Source: Sphingomonas aurantiaca (GTDB lineage Bacteria; Pseudomonadota; Alphaproteobacteria; Sphingomonadales; Sphingomonadaceae). Taken from it: DNA of 64,000 nucleotides. The first letter of the stretch is position 1. Each line of letters opens with the position of its first letter. The DNA is taken from the NCBI RefSeq assembly GCF_003050705.1, contig NZ_QAOG01000005.1:1-64000 (forward strand), read 5' to 3'. Under the pieces are notes generated by a model that did not search any database, was not told the DNA's origin, and saw only the letters and a program-made list of their open reading frames with translations. Below are positions 1 through 8,165 of the stretch, piece by piece. Made by a program: the position numbers and the translations under genes.

Positions 1-91
1 CCCGCTACGACCGTTGCCCAACAGCCTTCTTCTCTGCGGTTGCCCTCGCTGCCACCGTCATCTTCTGGCTGTGATCAACGAGTTCTGACCC
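1..91 (+). mobile_element. 3' end of an IS5-type insertion sequence
   Basis: The window opens inside a transposase reading frame (3-74) and continues into GAGTTCTGACCC (80-91), which looks like the terminal inverted repeat that closes such elements shortly after the transposase stop. The rest of the element lies before the window. The element borders a decayed integrase and gene fragments, so this end of the window looks like an old insertion zone. Family assignment rests on the short C-terminal peptide and the terminal repeat only. Confidence 0.7.
3..74 (+). CDS. IS5-family transposase, C-terminal fragment (gene starts before the window)
   Basis: Only the last 23 codons are present, ending at the TGA at 72-74. 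The peptide begins RYDRCPTAFFSAVALA and finishes with VIFWL. This matches my recollection of the tail of IS5-type DDE transposases common in sphingomonads, where R-Y-D-R-x-x-x-x-F-x-S-A is followed by a hydrophobic end. No catalytic residues fall inside the window, so neither intactness nor activity can be judged. Confidence 0.65.
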   Translation, partial: RYDRCPTAFFSAVALAATVIFWL

Positions 92-364
92 TAATAAGTT
101 AGCCGCCCCAATCCTTCCCACTCAAGCGGGAACCTCCGTCAGGGCGGCTCAGCGCGGCGGCAATGAACTCCGCCGGGGTCAGAGTCTAAATCCGAGTACC
201 GAACCTCCGATATTTGTTCACACTAACGCCGGAGAAGACGCGCTAGGCTTCGAATTACCGTTGCTGTTCCGACTGCTAGTTTGTGGCACGGACACCTCAT
301 TCGAACACCGATGATCAACTCTGATGCACTACTTCGGAAGAACAACCCTGCTCCTTGGAGGTGA
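92..364. other. intergenic stretch with a second IS-end-like motif
   Basis: No credible gene is visible. GGGTCAGAGTCT at 176-187 resembles the inverse complement of the element end at 80-91 (GGGTCAGAACTC), suggesting the remnant of another copy's left end about 85 bp from the first. The remaining sequence has no recognised structure. Confidence 0.35.
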
Positions 365-999
365 GCTACGGGGCACTCGACGCTTGATCCTGCATTTGCA
401 GAACGTCGTCCTTGGAATGAGGGACACCTGCGTGGTGCGAAGCGCGCGCTGAAACAGCAACAGGTCTGGGCGAGAGCTTCTGGTTGGACCAGCATCGCCG
501 ATTAGGCGACACGGCGCTGTTCGACTTCGCGATCGGCAGCGAGTTACGCGGCTGCGACGTCGTCAAAGTTCGCATGGGCGATGTGGGGTCAGGCGGACGC
601 GTCCGCGATCGAGCCATTGTCGTGCAGCAGAAGACCAACCGGCCGGTGCAGTTCGGGCTGATGGAGACGGCCCGGAAGACAATGCGTGCGTGGCTGGAGC
701 GACGCGGTGGCACGCTGGGCGACTATGTCTTCCCCAGTCGAAACGACTACATGAACCACATGAGCACGCGCCAGTATGCCCGCCTCGTTCACGAATGGGG
801 CGCTGGCATCGGCCTCCAGCCCGGCGATTACGGGACCCACTCACTCCGGCGAACCAAGGCGTCGATCATTTACAAGGCGACGGGCAATCTCAGGGCCGTC
901 CAGATCCTGCTTGGTCACGCTAAAAATGACAGCACGGTGCGCTACCTCGGGGTCGGTGTGGAGGATGCCCTCGAATTGGCGGAACGAACCGAGGTCTGA
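365..999 (+). pseudogene. tyrosine recombinase/integrase, frameshifted and lacking a start
   Basis: The 3' part (from about 475) encodes a tyrosine-recombinase catalytic domain: the HSLRR box near 838-852, the LLGHAKN box near 907-927, and a Tyr in STVRYLG near 930-950. The N-terminal part lies in another frame: codons from 374 read LDPAFAERRPWNEGHLRGAK and continue to QQQVWA at about 469. The frames would join if one base were restored between 470 and 478, where family proteins continue into a phenylalanine-tryptophan segment. No ATG precedes the N-terminal part; a stop lies at 362-364. The gene is therefore read as a degenerate integrase rather than the 171-residue protein that a TTG at 484 would give. 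It sits beside an IS end, as expected for a decayed island boundary. A single-base sequencing error could mimic the frameshift. Confidence 0.7.
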
Positions 1000-1419
1000 G
1001 CAAACCCAATTGCAGACGTTCGCGCCCCCTCCCCCGGTTCATAATTTCCGCCATTCGTTCATGTGATCGGACGGCAACTGGCGGGTGGCCGGTCGGCAGC
1101 CTGTAGGGCGCAAAATGAGAAGAGAGCCCCCGTTAGCTCAGTCGCTCGAAGCGTTCGAGAACACGGTCATCAGAATGGCGTCGGTGACTTCAGGCCCGTA
1201 CCACGCACAGCATCAGCCTCGAGCTTTTGGCCCTGAGAAGTCTATGTAAAGACTGAGGTCAGGTAGCCGGTCGTTCATCTGCGTCCGCGGAGATGCCAAG
1301 GCTCCGTTCGATATCTCGTTCCACGACCAAACTCACGTAAGCTCGGGCATCTAGCGTTGTCGTTGACGTTCGCAGACCCGAATGCCAAACGGCGTGACGT
1401 AGGACACAAAGAAATTCGA
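1000..1419. other. non-coding gap between integrase remnant and peptidase remnant
   Basis: No supported gene. A stretch at about 1128-1145 resembles the 5' end of a tRNA, but its D-stem cannot close and no T-arm follows. A small inverted repeat AGTCT-N6-AGACT lies near 1240-1255. Nothing here explains the gap beyond island decay. Confidence 0.4.
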
Positions 1420-2208
1420 ATGCGCGCCGGTGCCTGCCTGATTGCCCTGCTCCTGATCACCACGGTTAACGCTCAAACGCCCAGCGGCAGCGCCTATCAT
1501 CGCGCACCCGATGTGATCGCCAAGGCACTGGAAACGCCGCCTATCCCCGGCGTCGCCGTCGGCCCCGATCACCGCACGCTGGTGATTTTGGGGCGCGAGA
1601 ATTTGCCGTCGATCGCCAATCTGTCAAAACCGATCTCGCGGCTGGGCGGCTACCGCATCGACCCCGCCGCCAATGGTCAGGCCGAGGTCCGCGTGCAATG
1701 GCTGAACGCACTGAGCTTCAAGGACGTCGGCTCGGGGAGGACCGTCGCGGTCAAGCTGCCCGCCGGCTTGCGCTTCGCCGCACCCAATTGGTCACCCGAC
1801 GGCACCCGTCTTGCCTTCTGCGCGCACGAGGCCGACGGCCTGTCGCTATGGATCGCCGAGCGCAACGGCAGCGCCCGCATGGTCGCTCGGGGGCTGAACG
1901 GCACGTTCGGCACGCCCTTCGCAAGGATGCCGGACAGCAAGGCGCTAGTCAGCAATACCGTGCCCGCCAGTCGCGGAGCGGCACCCGTTTCGAGCAGCAC
2001 GCCCACCGGCCCGGTGATCCAGGAAAGCGCCGGTCGCACTTCGGCGGCGCGGACCTATCAAACACTGAGTTACGCCGGCCATTCGGGGCCTCGCTTTGGC
2101 CGACGGAATTCATCCGGTGAGGACATTCGGCGGTGGCGCCGAGCTTGGTGGAATCCTAAGGTCATTCCGATACGGACCGGCGCGATCGGTTGCGAAACAC
2201 AGGCGTAA
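1420..2208 (+). pseudogene. S9-type (prolyl oligopeptidase family) peptidase, N-terminal fragment only
   Basis: The ATG at 1420 gives a good signal peptide (MRAGACLIALLLITTVNA, then QTP). It is followed by the start of a beta-propeller like that of secreted S9 peptidases: PDHRTLVIL, SPDGTRLAF, a WIAERNGSAR repeat edge, and a GPVIQESAGRTSAARTYQ segment. About 225 residues match this pattern, then the frame runs into an unrelated basic tail to 2208. Full-length family members have roughly 750-850 residues with a C-terminal alpha/beta hydrolase domain carrying Ser-Asp-His, which is entirely absent. I read it as a gene whose 3' three quarters was lost by deletion. It directly precedes the mannanase operon. 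An upstream in-frame start at 1357 would remove the signal peptide from the N-terminus and is unlikely. Confidence 0.65.
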
Positions 2209-2220
2209 CAGGGAGAGGGC

Positions 2221-3579
2221 ATGGCGGTAATCGACAGGCGCGCAGCGTTGCTCGCGGGAATGGCTCTCGTCGCTGCCTGCACGAATACGGCGCATCTTGG
2301 GGCCAACAGGCTCGTTAGCCGTTCGGAGGCTTCATCGTTCGTTACAGTCCACGGGCACCGTTTCGAGCGCAACGGCATGCCGTATCGCTACGTTGGCGCG
2401 AATATCTGGTACGGTGCATGGCTTGGCGCGGACACAGCCTATGGTGATCGTGCACGGCTTGGCCGCGAGCTGGATCGGTTGAAAGCGCTCGGCGTGCGCA
2501 ACCTGCGCATCCTGGGCTCGGCCGAACTGTCGCCCCTTAAAAACTCGATCACGCCGGGGTTCCGCGACCGGACCGCGACCTACAACGAGGATCTGCTCAA
2601 GGGCCTCGACTGGACGCTCGCCGAGATGGCGAAGCGCGACATGACCGGGGTCATCTACCTGACCAACTTTTGGGAATGGTCGGGTGGAATGATGACGTAT
2701 CTGTCATGGGTCAACGGCGGCAGGTTCATCGACATGAACGACCCCGCACACCCCTGGCCCGAGTTCGCCGATTGGAACGCGGCGTTCTATACCAACGGCC
2801 AGGCGCAGGCGATGTACCGCGATTATATTCGCGCGGTCGTCACGCGCACAAACAGCGTCACTGGCGTCGGCTATGCCGCCGATCCGACGATCATGGCGTG
2901 GCAACTGGCGAACGAACCGCGTCCCGCAGGCGGTGACAAGGCCGCGATTCCCAATCTTCCGAACTTTTATCGGTGGATCGACGAGACCGCCCGCTACATC
3001 AAGACGCTCGATCCCAATCACCTCGTCTCGACTGGCTCGGAAGGGCTGAAGGGCTCGATCGAACGCGAAGACGTCGTGCTCGCCGCGCATCGCTCGCCGG
3101 CGATTGACTACCTCACAACGCATATCTGGCCGAATAATTGGACCTGGATGGATTCGGGGAACCTCGCCGGCACCTATGACGCGGGCGCGGCGAAGGTGGC
3201 GGACTATCTCGACACGCATATCCGACTTGCGACAACGCTGGGCAAGCCGCTGGTGATCGAGGAGTTCGGCTATCCGCGCGACGGCAAGACCGCCTACGAC
3301 CCGACCATCACCACCGTCTTCAAGGACCGCTTCTACCGTCAGATATATGCCGCGATCGAAGCAAACGCGAACGCCGGCGGACCGCTCGCGGGCTCGAACT
3401 TCTGGGCATGGAACGGCGAAGCGCGCACGCCGCATGCCGATCACCGCTTCCAGCGCGGCGACCTCGGCTACATGGGCGACCCGCCGCACGAACCGCAGGG
3501 CTGGTACGGCGTTTTCGACAGTGACACCGCCACGCAATCCGTGATTCGCGCGCACGCCGCCGTGATGGCAGGACTGTGA
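2221..3579 (+). CDS. glycoside hydrolase family 5 endo-beta-mannanase, lipoprotein-like
   Basis: A 452-residue protein likely to cut internal beta-1,4-mannosidic bonds of mannan or glucomannan. The N-terminus has a short basic segment, a hydrophobic run and the lipobox LVAAC with Cys20, so it is probably lipid-anchored. The (beta/alpha)8 barrel spans about residues 40-450. The general acid is Glu232 in QLANEPR and the nucleophile is probably Glu348 in VIEEFGYPR. The WEWSGGM segment and the Trp-rich TTHIWPNNWTWM segment resemble the mannanase branch (GH5_7). The start has the purine-rich site AGGGAGAGGG just upstream. Its stop overlaps the next gene's ATG by one base, making this the first gene of a three-gene operon (GH5-GH26-esterase). 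Fine substrate specificity cannot be fixed from sequence alone. Confidence 0.87.
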   Translation: MAVIDRRAALLAGMALVAACTNTAHLGANRLVSRSEASSFVTVHGHRFERNGMPYRYVGANIWYGAWLGADTAYGDRARLGRELDRLKALGVRNLRILGSAELSPLKNSITPGFRDRTATYNEDLLKGLDWTLAEMAKRDMTGVIYLTNFWEWSGGMMTYLSWVNGGRFIDMNDPAHPWPEFADWNAAFYTNGQAQAMYRDYIRAVVTRTNSVTGVGYAADPTIMAWQLANEPRPAGGDKAAIPNLPNFYRWIDETARYIKTLDPNHLVSTGSEGLKGSIEREDVVLAAHRSPAIDYLTTHIWPNNWTWMDSGNLAGTYDAGAAKVADYLDTHIRLATTLGKPLVIEEFGYPRDGKTAYDPTITTVFKDRFYRQIYAAIEANANAGGPLAGSNFWAWNGEARTPHADHRFQRGDLGYMGDPPHEPQGWYGVFDSDTATQSVIRAHAAVMAGL

Positions 3580-4586
3580 TGCTCAACCGACGCGAGACGC
3601 TCGGTCTGACGGCGGCGCTCGGCCTGATGCAGGGCATACCGGCACTGGCAGCGGTACCGGACCGTACCCTGAGCAACGCGAATGCCACCCCGACTGCGCG
3701 AAAGCTCTATACGTATCTTTGGAGCCAGTATGGTCGCAAGACACTGACCGGCCAGCAGGAACAGGGATCCGCGCCGCCCAACCCGCGCGGTGAACTCGAT
3801 TACCTCCAGCAGGTCACGGGCAAGCTCCCGGCTATTCTCGGGCTCGACTATATCGACCCGCGCGATAACGATGCGGTGAACGACCGGGCGACCGCTTGGG
3901 CGCGCTCGGGCGGCATCGTCACCTTGTGCTGGCATTGGGGCGCACCCGATATCGGCACAGGCTACGAAAATTCGAAGAAGGATTTCGACGTCGCGGCCGC
4001 ACTTAAACCCGGTACGCCGCAGAACATTGCCATGATGCGCGACATGACGGAGGTCGCGCGGCTGCTTGCCGTTCTTAAGGACCGCGGCGTGGCGGTGTTA
4101 TGGCGCCCGTTCCACGAGTTCAGCGGCGACTGGTTCTGGTGGGGCAAGCACGGCCCCGATGCGTTCAAATCGCTCTGGGCGCTGATGTACGATCAGTTCA
4201 CGCGCGTCCACCGCCTGGGCAACCTCATCTGGGTGCTCGGCTGGGCGGGCCAGAACGTCGACCCCGCCTGGTATCCCGGGGACGCAACGGTCGATGTCGC
4301 CGGCGCGGATATCTACGCGAACGATCATGGCAATCTCGCAGCCATGTTCGCGCAGGTGAAGGCCATCGTCGGCGACACGCTTCCAATCTGCCTGCACGAG
4401 AACGGCCCAGTCCCCGATCCGGCATTGCTCGGCCCCACCGCAGACTGGCTCTGGTTCATGACATGGCACACGCGCTGGCTGACCGGCACCGACCAGAACA
4501 CGGCGGACCAGCTACACCGTGACTACGCATCAAAACGCTATGTCACCAAGGACGAACTGCCCGCATGGCTGAAGGTGAAGGCATGA
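3579..4586 (+). CDS. glycoside hydrolase family 26 beta-mannanase
   Basis: A 335-residue exported enzyme predicted to hydrolyse beta-1,4-mannan. The ATG at 3579 overlaps the upstream TGA by one base. A signal peptide follows (MLNRRETLGL to about PALA). GH26 signatures are clear: acid/base Glu180 in LWRPFHEFSGDWFWWG and nucleophile Glu274 in CLHENGPVPD. The TLTGQQEQ segment near residue 56 and the CWHWGAPD segment near 117 also match the family. Length is typical for a single-domain GH26 with no binding module. It is translationally coupled to the GH5 gene before it and the esterase after it. Two mannanases from different clans in one operon suggest division of labour, for example surface cutting versus periplasmic oligosaccharide trimming; that split is inference. 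Confidence 0.9.
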   Translation: MLNRRETLGLTAALGLMQGIPALAAVPDRTLSNANATPTARKLYTYLWSQYGRKTLTGQQEQGSAPPNPRGELDYLQQVTGKLPAILGLDYIDPRDNDAVNDRATAWARSGGIVTLCWHWGAPDIGTGYENSKKDFDVAAALKPGTPQNIAMMRDMTEVARLLAVLKDRGVAVLWRPFHEFSGDWFWWGKHGPDAFKSLWALMYDQFTRVHRLGNLIWVLGWAGQNVDPAWYPGDATVDVAGADIYANDHGNLAAMFAQVKAIVGDTLPICLHENGPVPDPALLGPTADWLWFMTWHTRWLTGTDQNTADQLHRDYASKRYVTKDELPAWLKVKA

Positions 4587-5677
4587 AAGCGGTCCTCGGG
4601 CTGTTTGCCACGGCACTCCTGTCGACGTCGGTGATCGCCGCTTCGCCAACGTTGACGCCGACCACCACGAAAGCCGGTGCGGCCCTCCCGGTCCATATCG
4701 GCGGACGCGCCGAACGGGTCGCGGAAGGGTATAGGCGCCAATGGCCGGGCACGTATTTCGAGTCGGCGTTCCGCGGCCCGAGCGCGCTGCTGAAGATCGG
4801 CCAGGGTGACATCGTCCTGCATGTGTCCGTCGATGGCGCCCCAGTCGCCAAACTCGTCAAGCCGAAGCCGGGGCTCTATCGCGTCGCCGGTCTCGCCCAC
4901 GGTCGCCACGCGATCCGCGTTGACGTCGCCAGCGAAAGCCAGTCCGCGCCCACCGTCTTCGGAGGATTCTACGCCGCGTCCGGAACACGCCCCCTCCCCG
5001 CGCCGAGCCGCGCCCGCCAAATCGAATTCATCGGCGACTCGCACACCGTCGGCTACGGCAATATCTCGACCCGGCGCGACTGTACGCAAGACGAAGTCTG
5101 GGCGACCACCGACACCGCCCAAGCCATGCCCGCGCTGACCGCCCGCCGCTATGGCGCGGACTATCAGGTCAACGCGATCTCCGGCCGCGGCATCGTCCGC
5201 AACTATGACGGCATGGCCGCCGATACCGTCCCGACCGCTTACCCGTTCACGCTGTTCGACAAGGCCGCGCGCTACGCCGACCCCGCCTGGCACCCTCACT
5301 TGTTCGTGATCGCGCTCGGGACCAACGACTTGACCACGCCTCTCCACCCCGGCGAGCCATGGAAAACGCGCGACGCACTGCACGCCGACTACGAGCAGCA
5401 TTATGTCGATTTCGTCAAACGCCTGCGCGCGCATGCCCCGAACGCGCACGTCATCCTGTGGGCCACCGATATGGCCAACGGCGAAATCGCATCCGAAGTC
5501 GGCAAGGTCGCTTCGCGCCTCAACGCCGAAGGCGAGCGCGACATAGGCTTCATTCCCGTCGCCGGCCTCGCCTTCACTGGCTGTCACGCCCACCCGTCGA
5601 CCTCGGACGACGCCCGGATTACCATGGCGCTATCAACCTATATCGACACGCACCCGGAGATATGGAGACAGAAATAG
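4583..5677 (+). CDS. SGNH-fold carbohydrate esterase, CE2-like (acetyl-mannan/xylan deacetylase candidate)
   Basis: A 364-residue exported esterase, likely removing acetyl groups from hemicellulose. The ATG at 4583 overlaps the GH26 stop (ATGA). The signal peptide is about residues 1-20. An N-terminal beta-sandwich (about 35-140) precedes an SGNH hydrolase domain with Ser153 in FIGDSHTVGYGN and GTND at 246-249. The C-terminal block reads GCHAHPS with His337. This order (jelly roll then SGNH) is the CE2 layout. In many CE2 enzymes an Asp sits two residues before the catalytic His; here that position is His335, so it may act with a Ser-His dyad as reported for some CE2 members. Co-operonic mannanases support acetylated (gluco)mannan as the substrate. 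Confidence 0.83.
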   Translation: MKAVLGLFATALLSTSVIAASPTLTPTTTKAGAALPVHIGGRAERVAEGYRRQWPGTYFESAFRGPSALLKIGQGDIVLHVSVDGAPVAKLVKPKPGLYRVAGLAHGRHAIRVDVASESQSAPTVFGGFYAASGTRPLPAPSRARQIEFIGDSHTVGYGNISTRRDCTQDEVWATTDTAQAMPALTARRYGADYQVNAISGRGIVRNYDGMAADTVPTAYPFTLFDKAARYADPAWHPHLFVIALGTNDLTTPLHPGEPWKTRDALHADYEQHYVDFVKRLRAHAPNAHVILWATDMANGEIASEVGKVASRLNAEGERDIGFIPVAGLAFTGCHAHPSTSDDARITMALSTYIDTHPEIWRQK

Positions 5678-5810
5678 CCAAACGATCTGGCCGTCGTAGC
5701 GCTAACCCGCTAGCAGCGCTGCCAAGGCACGGATGATGCCTACCGCCCGGGGGAGAGTACGTTGTAGGCCGCGTTTCCACGTTAACCTCGCGCTTCGGCC
5801 CTAGTCCGCG

Positions 5811-6156
5811 GTGACGCCGATAGCGCGTCCCACGGCGCCCGTGCCCGCGGTCGCGCATCTGAAGATCTGGCCAACCGCGAACGCTCGGATCGAGGCGCTG
5901 CTGAAACGCATGTCGGTCGCGGACAAGATCAGCCAGCTGATCCAGGTCAACATCGCCAGCATCGAGCTCTTGGACCTGCGCTCCTACAAGCACGGCTCGA
6001 TCCTCAACGGCAGAGATGCCGACTGAGCCTTGTCCTCGACGTCCGCGTCGACCGTCCCGCCACCGCGCCGGTCGGCTTGGCATGGTCAGCACCGACGGCA
6101 AGACGGCCACCGTCCCAATCACCAGGACGCTCGCTACGGCCAAGGTCGGCGACTGA
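5811..6156 (+). pseudogene. GH3 beta-glucosidase remnant: both ends kept, middle deleted
   Basis: From the GTG at 5811 about 70 codons read like the N-terminus of an exo-acting GH3 glucosidase (RIEALLKRMSVADKISQLIQ, then SYKHGSILNG) and stop at 6024-6026. Just after, in another frame from 6029, LVLDVRVDRPATAPVGL, and after one more frame change MVSTDGKTATVPITRTLA up to a TGA at 6154-6156, resemble the far C-terminal domain of the same enzyme group. A full gene would be about 2.5 kb. The simplest reading is one internal deletion of about 2.1 kb plus small indels. The N-terminal match is strong; the C-terminal match is weaker and from memory. Confidence 0.55.
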
Positions 6157-6214
6157 ACCAGCGCCTGCTCGGCATGGCGGCGATCACGCTTCGAACCTGA
6201 CCCCCGAAACACTT

Positions 6215-6248
6215 CGGGCCCGAGGCGCGCCTTAGCGCCTCGGGCCCG
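6215..6248 (-). terminator. perfect 14-bp hairpin downstream of the MFS gene
   Basis: The arms at 6215-6228 and 6235-6248 (CGGGCCCGAGGCGC and its complement) are perfectly paired around a 6-nt loop. The hairpin starts 25 bp after the stop of the minus-strand transporter. The following minus-strand sequence has only a weak T-rich stretch (AAGTGTTTC), so termination efficiency is uncertain. It could also end transcripts from the decayed region on the other side. Confidence 0.6.
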
Positions 6249-6273
6249 ATCAGGTCGTTCGTAGCGTCGTCGG

Positions 6274-7941
6274 TCAGCTATGCAGCGACCGGCGGAACGT
6301 CTCGGGCAGGAACACCAGCCCGACCAGCGCGGTCACCGCGCAGGCGACGATCGGGTACCACAGCCCGTAATAGATATCCCCGGTCGCCGCGACCATCGCG
6401 AACGCCGCGGTCGGCAGGAACCCGCCGAACCAGCCATTGCCGATATGATAGGGCAGCGACATCGACGTGTAGCGGATCTTGGTCGGGAACAGCTCGACCA
6501 GCAGCGCCGCGATCGGCCCGTAAACCATCGTCACGTACAGTACGAGGATGACGAGGATCGCGATGACCAGCGGCTTGTTGATCTGCGCCGGATCCGCCTT
6601 TTCGGGGTAGCCGACCGCGGTCAATGCGGTCTTCACCTCGGTACCGAACGCCTTGATCGCGGCGGCCTTTTCCGGGCCCGACACGACCGCGGGATTGACG
6701 ACCGGGATGGTCGCGCCGCCGATATGGATCTGCGCGACGGTGCCGGCAGGCGCGATGACGTTGGCATAGGAGATGCCCGCCTTCGCCAGATACGCCTTGG
6801 CGATGTCGCACGAGCTGCTGTCGAACTTGTTCTTGCCGACCGGATCGAACTGGACCGAGCACTCGTCGGGGTTGGCGACGACGCTCACCGGCGAATTGGC
6901 CTGCGCCGCGTAAAGTGCCGGGTTAGCGGCTTTCGACAGCGCGTGGAACAGCGGCATGTAGGTCAGCGCGGCGAGCGCGCAGCCGGTCAGGATGATGTAT
7001 TTCCGCCCGACCTTGTCCGACAGCCAGCCGAAGAAGATGAACGCGGGCGTCGCGATCAACAGCGCGATCGCGATCAGGATGTTGGTGGTCGGCCCGTCGA
7101 CGCGCAGGTTCTTCTCGAGGAAGAACAGCGCGTAGAACTGGCTGGTGTAGAACACGACGCCCTGCCCGACGACCGCCCCGAACAGCGCGATCAGCACGAT
7201 CTTCAGGTTGCTCCACTGCCCGAACGCCTCGGTCAGCGGCGCCTTCGACGTTTTGCCCTCGTCCTTCATCTTCTGGAACACAGGGCTCTCTTCGAGCTGC
7301 ATGCGGATCCACAGCGACACCGCGAGCAACGCGATCGAGACGATGAACGGGATGCGCCAGCCCCAGGCGGCAAACGCCTCTTCGCCGACCAGCGTGCGCA
7401 CGCCGATCACGATCAGCAGCGCCGCGAACAGCCCGAGCGACGCGGTCGTCTGGATGAAGCTGGTGAACAGCCCGCGCTTCTTGTCGGGCGCATGCTCGGC
7501 GACATAGGTCGCGGCACCACCATATTCGCCGCCGAGCGCGAGACCCTGCAACAGCCGCAGCACGACCAGCGCGATCGGCGCGGCGACGCCGACCGACGCG
7601 TAGCTCGGCAGCAGGCCGACGAGGAAGGTCGACAGCCCCATGATCGCCATCGTGACGAGGAAGGTGTTCTTGCGACCGACGACATCGCCGATCCGCCCGA
7701 ACACCAGCGCACCGAACGGCCGCACCGCAAACCCGGCCGCGAACGCCGCGAGCGCGAAGATGAACCCGGTCGTCTCGTTGACGCCCGAGAAGAACTGCGC
7801 TGTGATGATCGTCGCGAGCAGGCCGTACAGATAGAAATCATACCATTCGAACACCGCGCCGAGCGACGACGCGATGATGATCAAGGGTTGGCTCTGCTTC
7901 GCATGACCAAGGGGCGATGCGTCCCCGGTTGTCGTCGCCAT
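6274..7941 (-). CDS. MFS transporter of the metabolite:H+ symporter (MHS) type with a large inserted loop
   Basis: A 555-residue inner-membrane transporter. The N-terminus carries the MHS signatures GAVFEWYDFYLYG, RPFGALVFGRIGDVVGRK (loop 2-3 motif) and LGGEYGGAATYVAEHAP. Twelve membrane segments are predicted, with the second half split by an insert of about 110 hydrophilic residues (roughly 340-452). The insert contains two cysteines (DECSVQ and SSSCDIAK) and presumably folds outside the membrane. Typical MHS proteins such as ProP or KgtP have 430-500 residues, so the insert explains the extra length. Substrates of the group are organic acids, betaines or sugars; this one cannot be told from sequence. 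Together with the porin behind it (same strand, upstream) it may form an outer/inner membrane uptake pair for small acids. Confidence 0.85.
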   Translation of the reverse strand: MATTTGDASPLGHAKQSQPLIIIASSLGAVFEWYDFYLYGLLATIITAQFFSGVNETTGFIFALAAFAAGFAVRPFGALVFGRIGDVVGRKNTFLVTMAIMGLSTFLVGLLPSYASVGVAAPIALVVLRLLQGLALGGEYGGAATYVAEHAPDKKRGLFTSFIQTTASLGLFAALLIVIGVRTLVGEEAFAAWGWRIPFIVSIALLAVSLWIRMQLEESPVFQKMKDEGKTSKAPLTEAFGQWSNLKIVLIALFGAVVGQGVVFYTSQFYALFFLEKNLRVDGPTTNILIAIALLIATPAFIFFGWLSDKVGRKYIILTGCALAALTYMPLFHALSKAANPALYAAQANSPVSVVANPDECSVQFDPVGKNKFDSSSCDIAKAYLAKAGISYANVIAPAGTVAQIHIGGATIPVVNPAVVSGPEKAAAIKAFGTEVKTALTAVGYPEKADPAQINKPLVIAILVILVLYVTMVYGPIAALLVELFPTKIRYTSMSLPYHIGNGWFGGFLPTAAFAMVAATGDIYYGLWYPIVACAVTALVGLVFLPETFRRSLHS

Positions 7942-8026
7942 GGCGATATCCTCTCAGATAAGGTGGATGGAACAGCCGATCGTCGCCGGCTCTTGAACGC
8001 AAAGAAGTCGATCCGGCGCCGCTCTC

Positions 8027-8151
8027 ATCCTCCCCCGCAAGGGGGAGGTGGCTGGCGCTTGCCAGACGGAGGAGGCGGTAAACGATGACCATCGTTGCGT
8101 GCCCTCCCCCTCCGTTACCTTCGGCGACACCTCCCGCTTGCGGGGGAGGAT
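8027..8151. repeat. inverted pair of a GC-rich dispersed repeat (family A)
   Basis: Two copies of an approximately 50-bp element face each other. Each begins ATCCTCCCCCGC, then GGGGGAGGT or a close variant. The same arrangement occurs at 61242-61364. The pair sits between the porin stop and the transporter start, in a non-coding gap. Each copy is itself a small palindrome (CCTCCCCC/GGGGGAGG), as in REP-type elements that act as mRNA stabilisers, terminators or targets of a solitary transposase. No such transposase lies in the window. Confidence 0.8.
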
Positions 8152-8165
8152 CACGAAATCATGCC

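Noticed and set aside
1126..1205. tRNA-like sequence GTTAGCTCAG
   Set aside because: The first 20 nt look like a tRNA 5' half, but D-stem pairing fails and no T-loop or CCA end follows within 90 bp. It could be a decayed att site but there is no proof.
6280..8088. A 600-codon open frame antisense to the MFS transporter
   Set aside because: The composition is Arg/Asp/Gln-rich with no domain, signal or ribosome site. Such mirror frames are expected opposite high-GC codon usage, and the minus strand encodes an unmistakable transporter.
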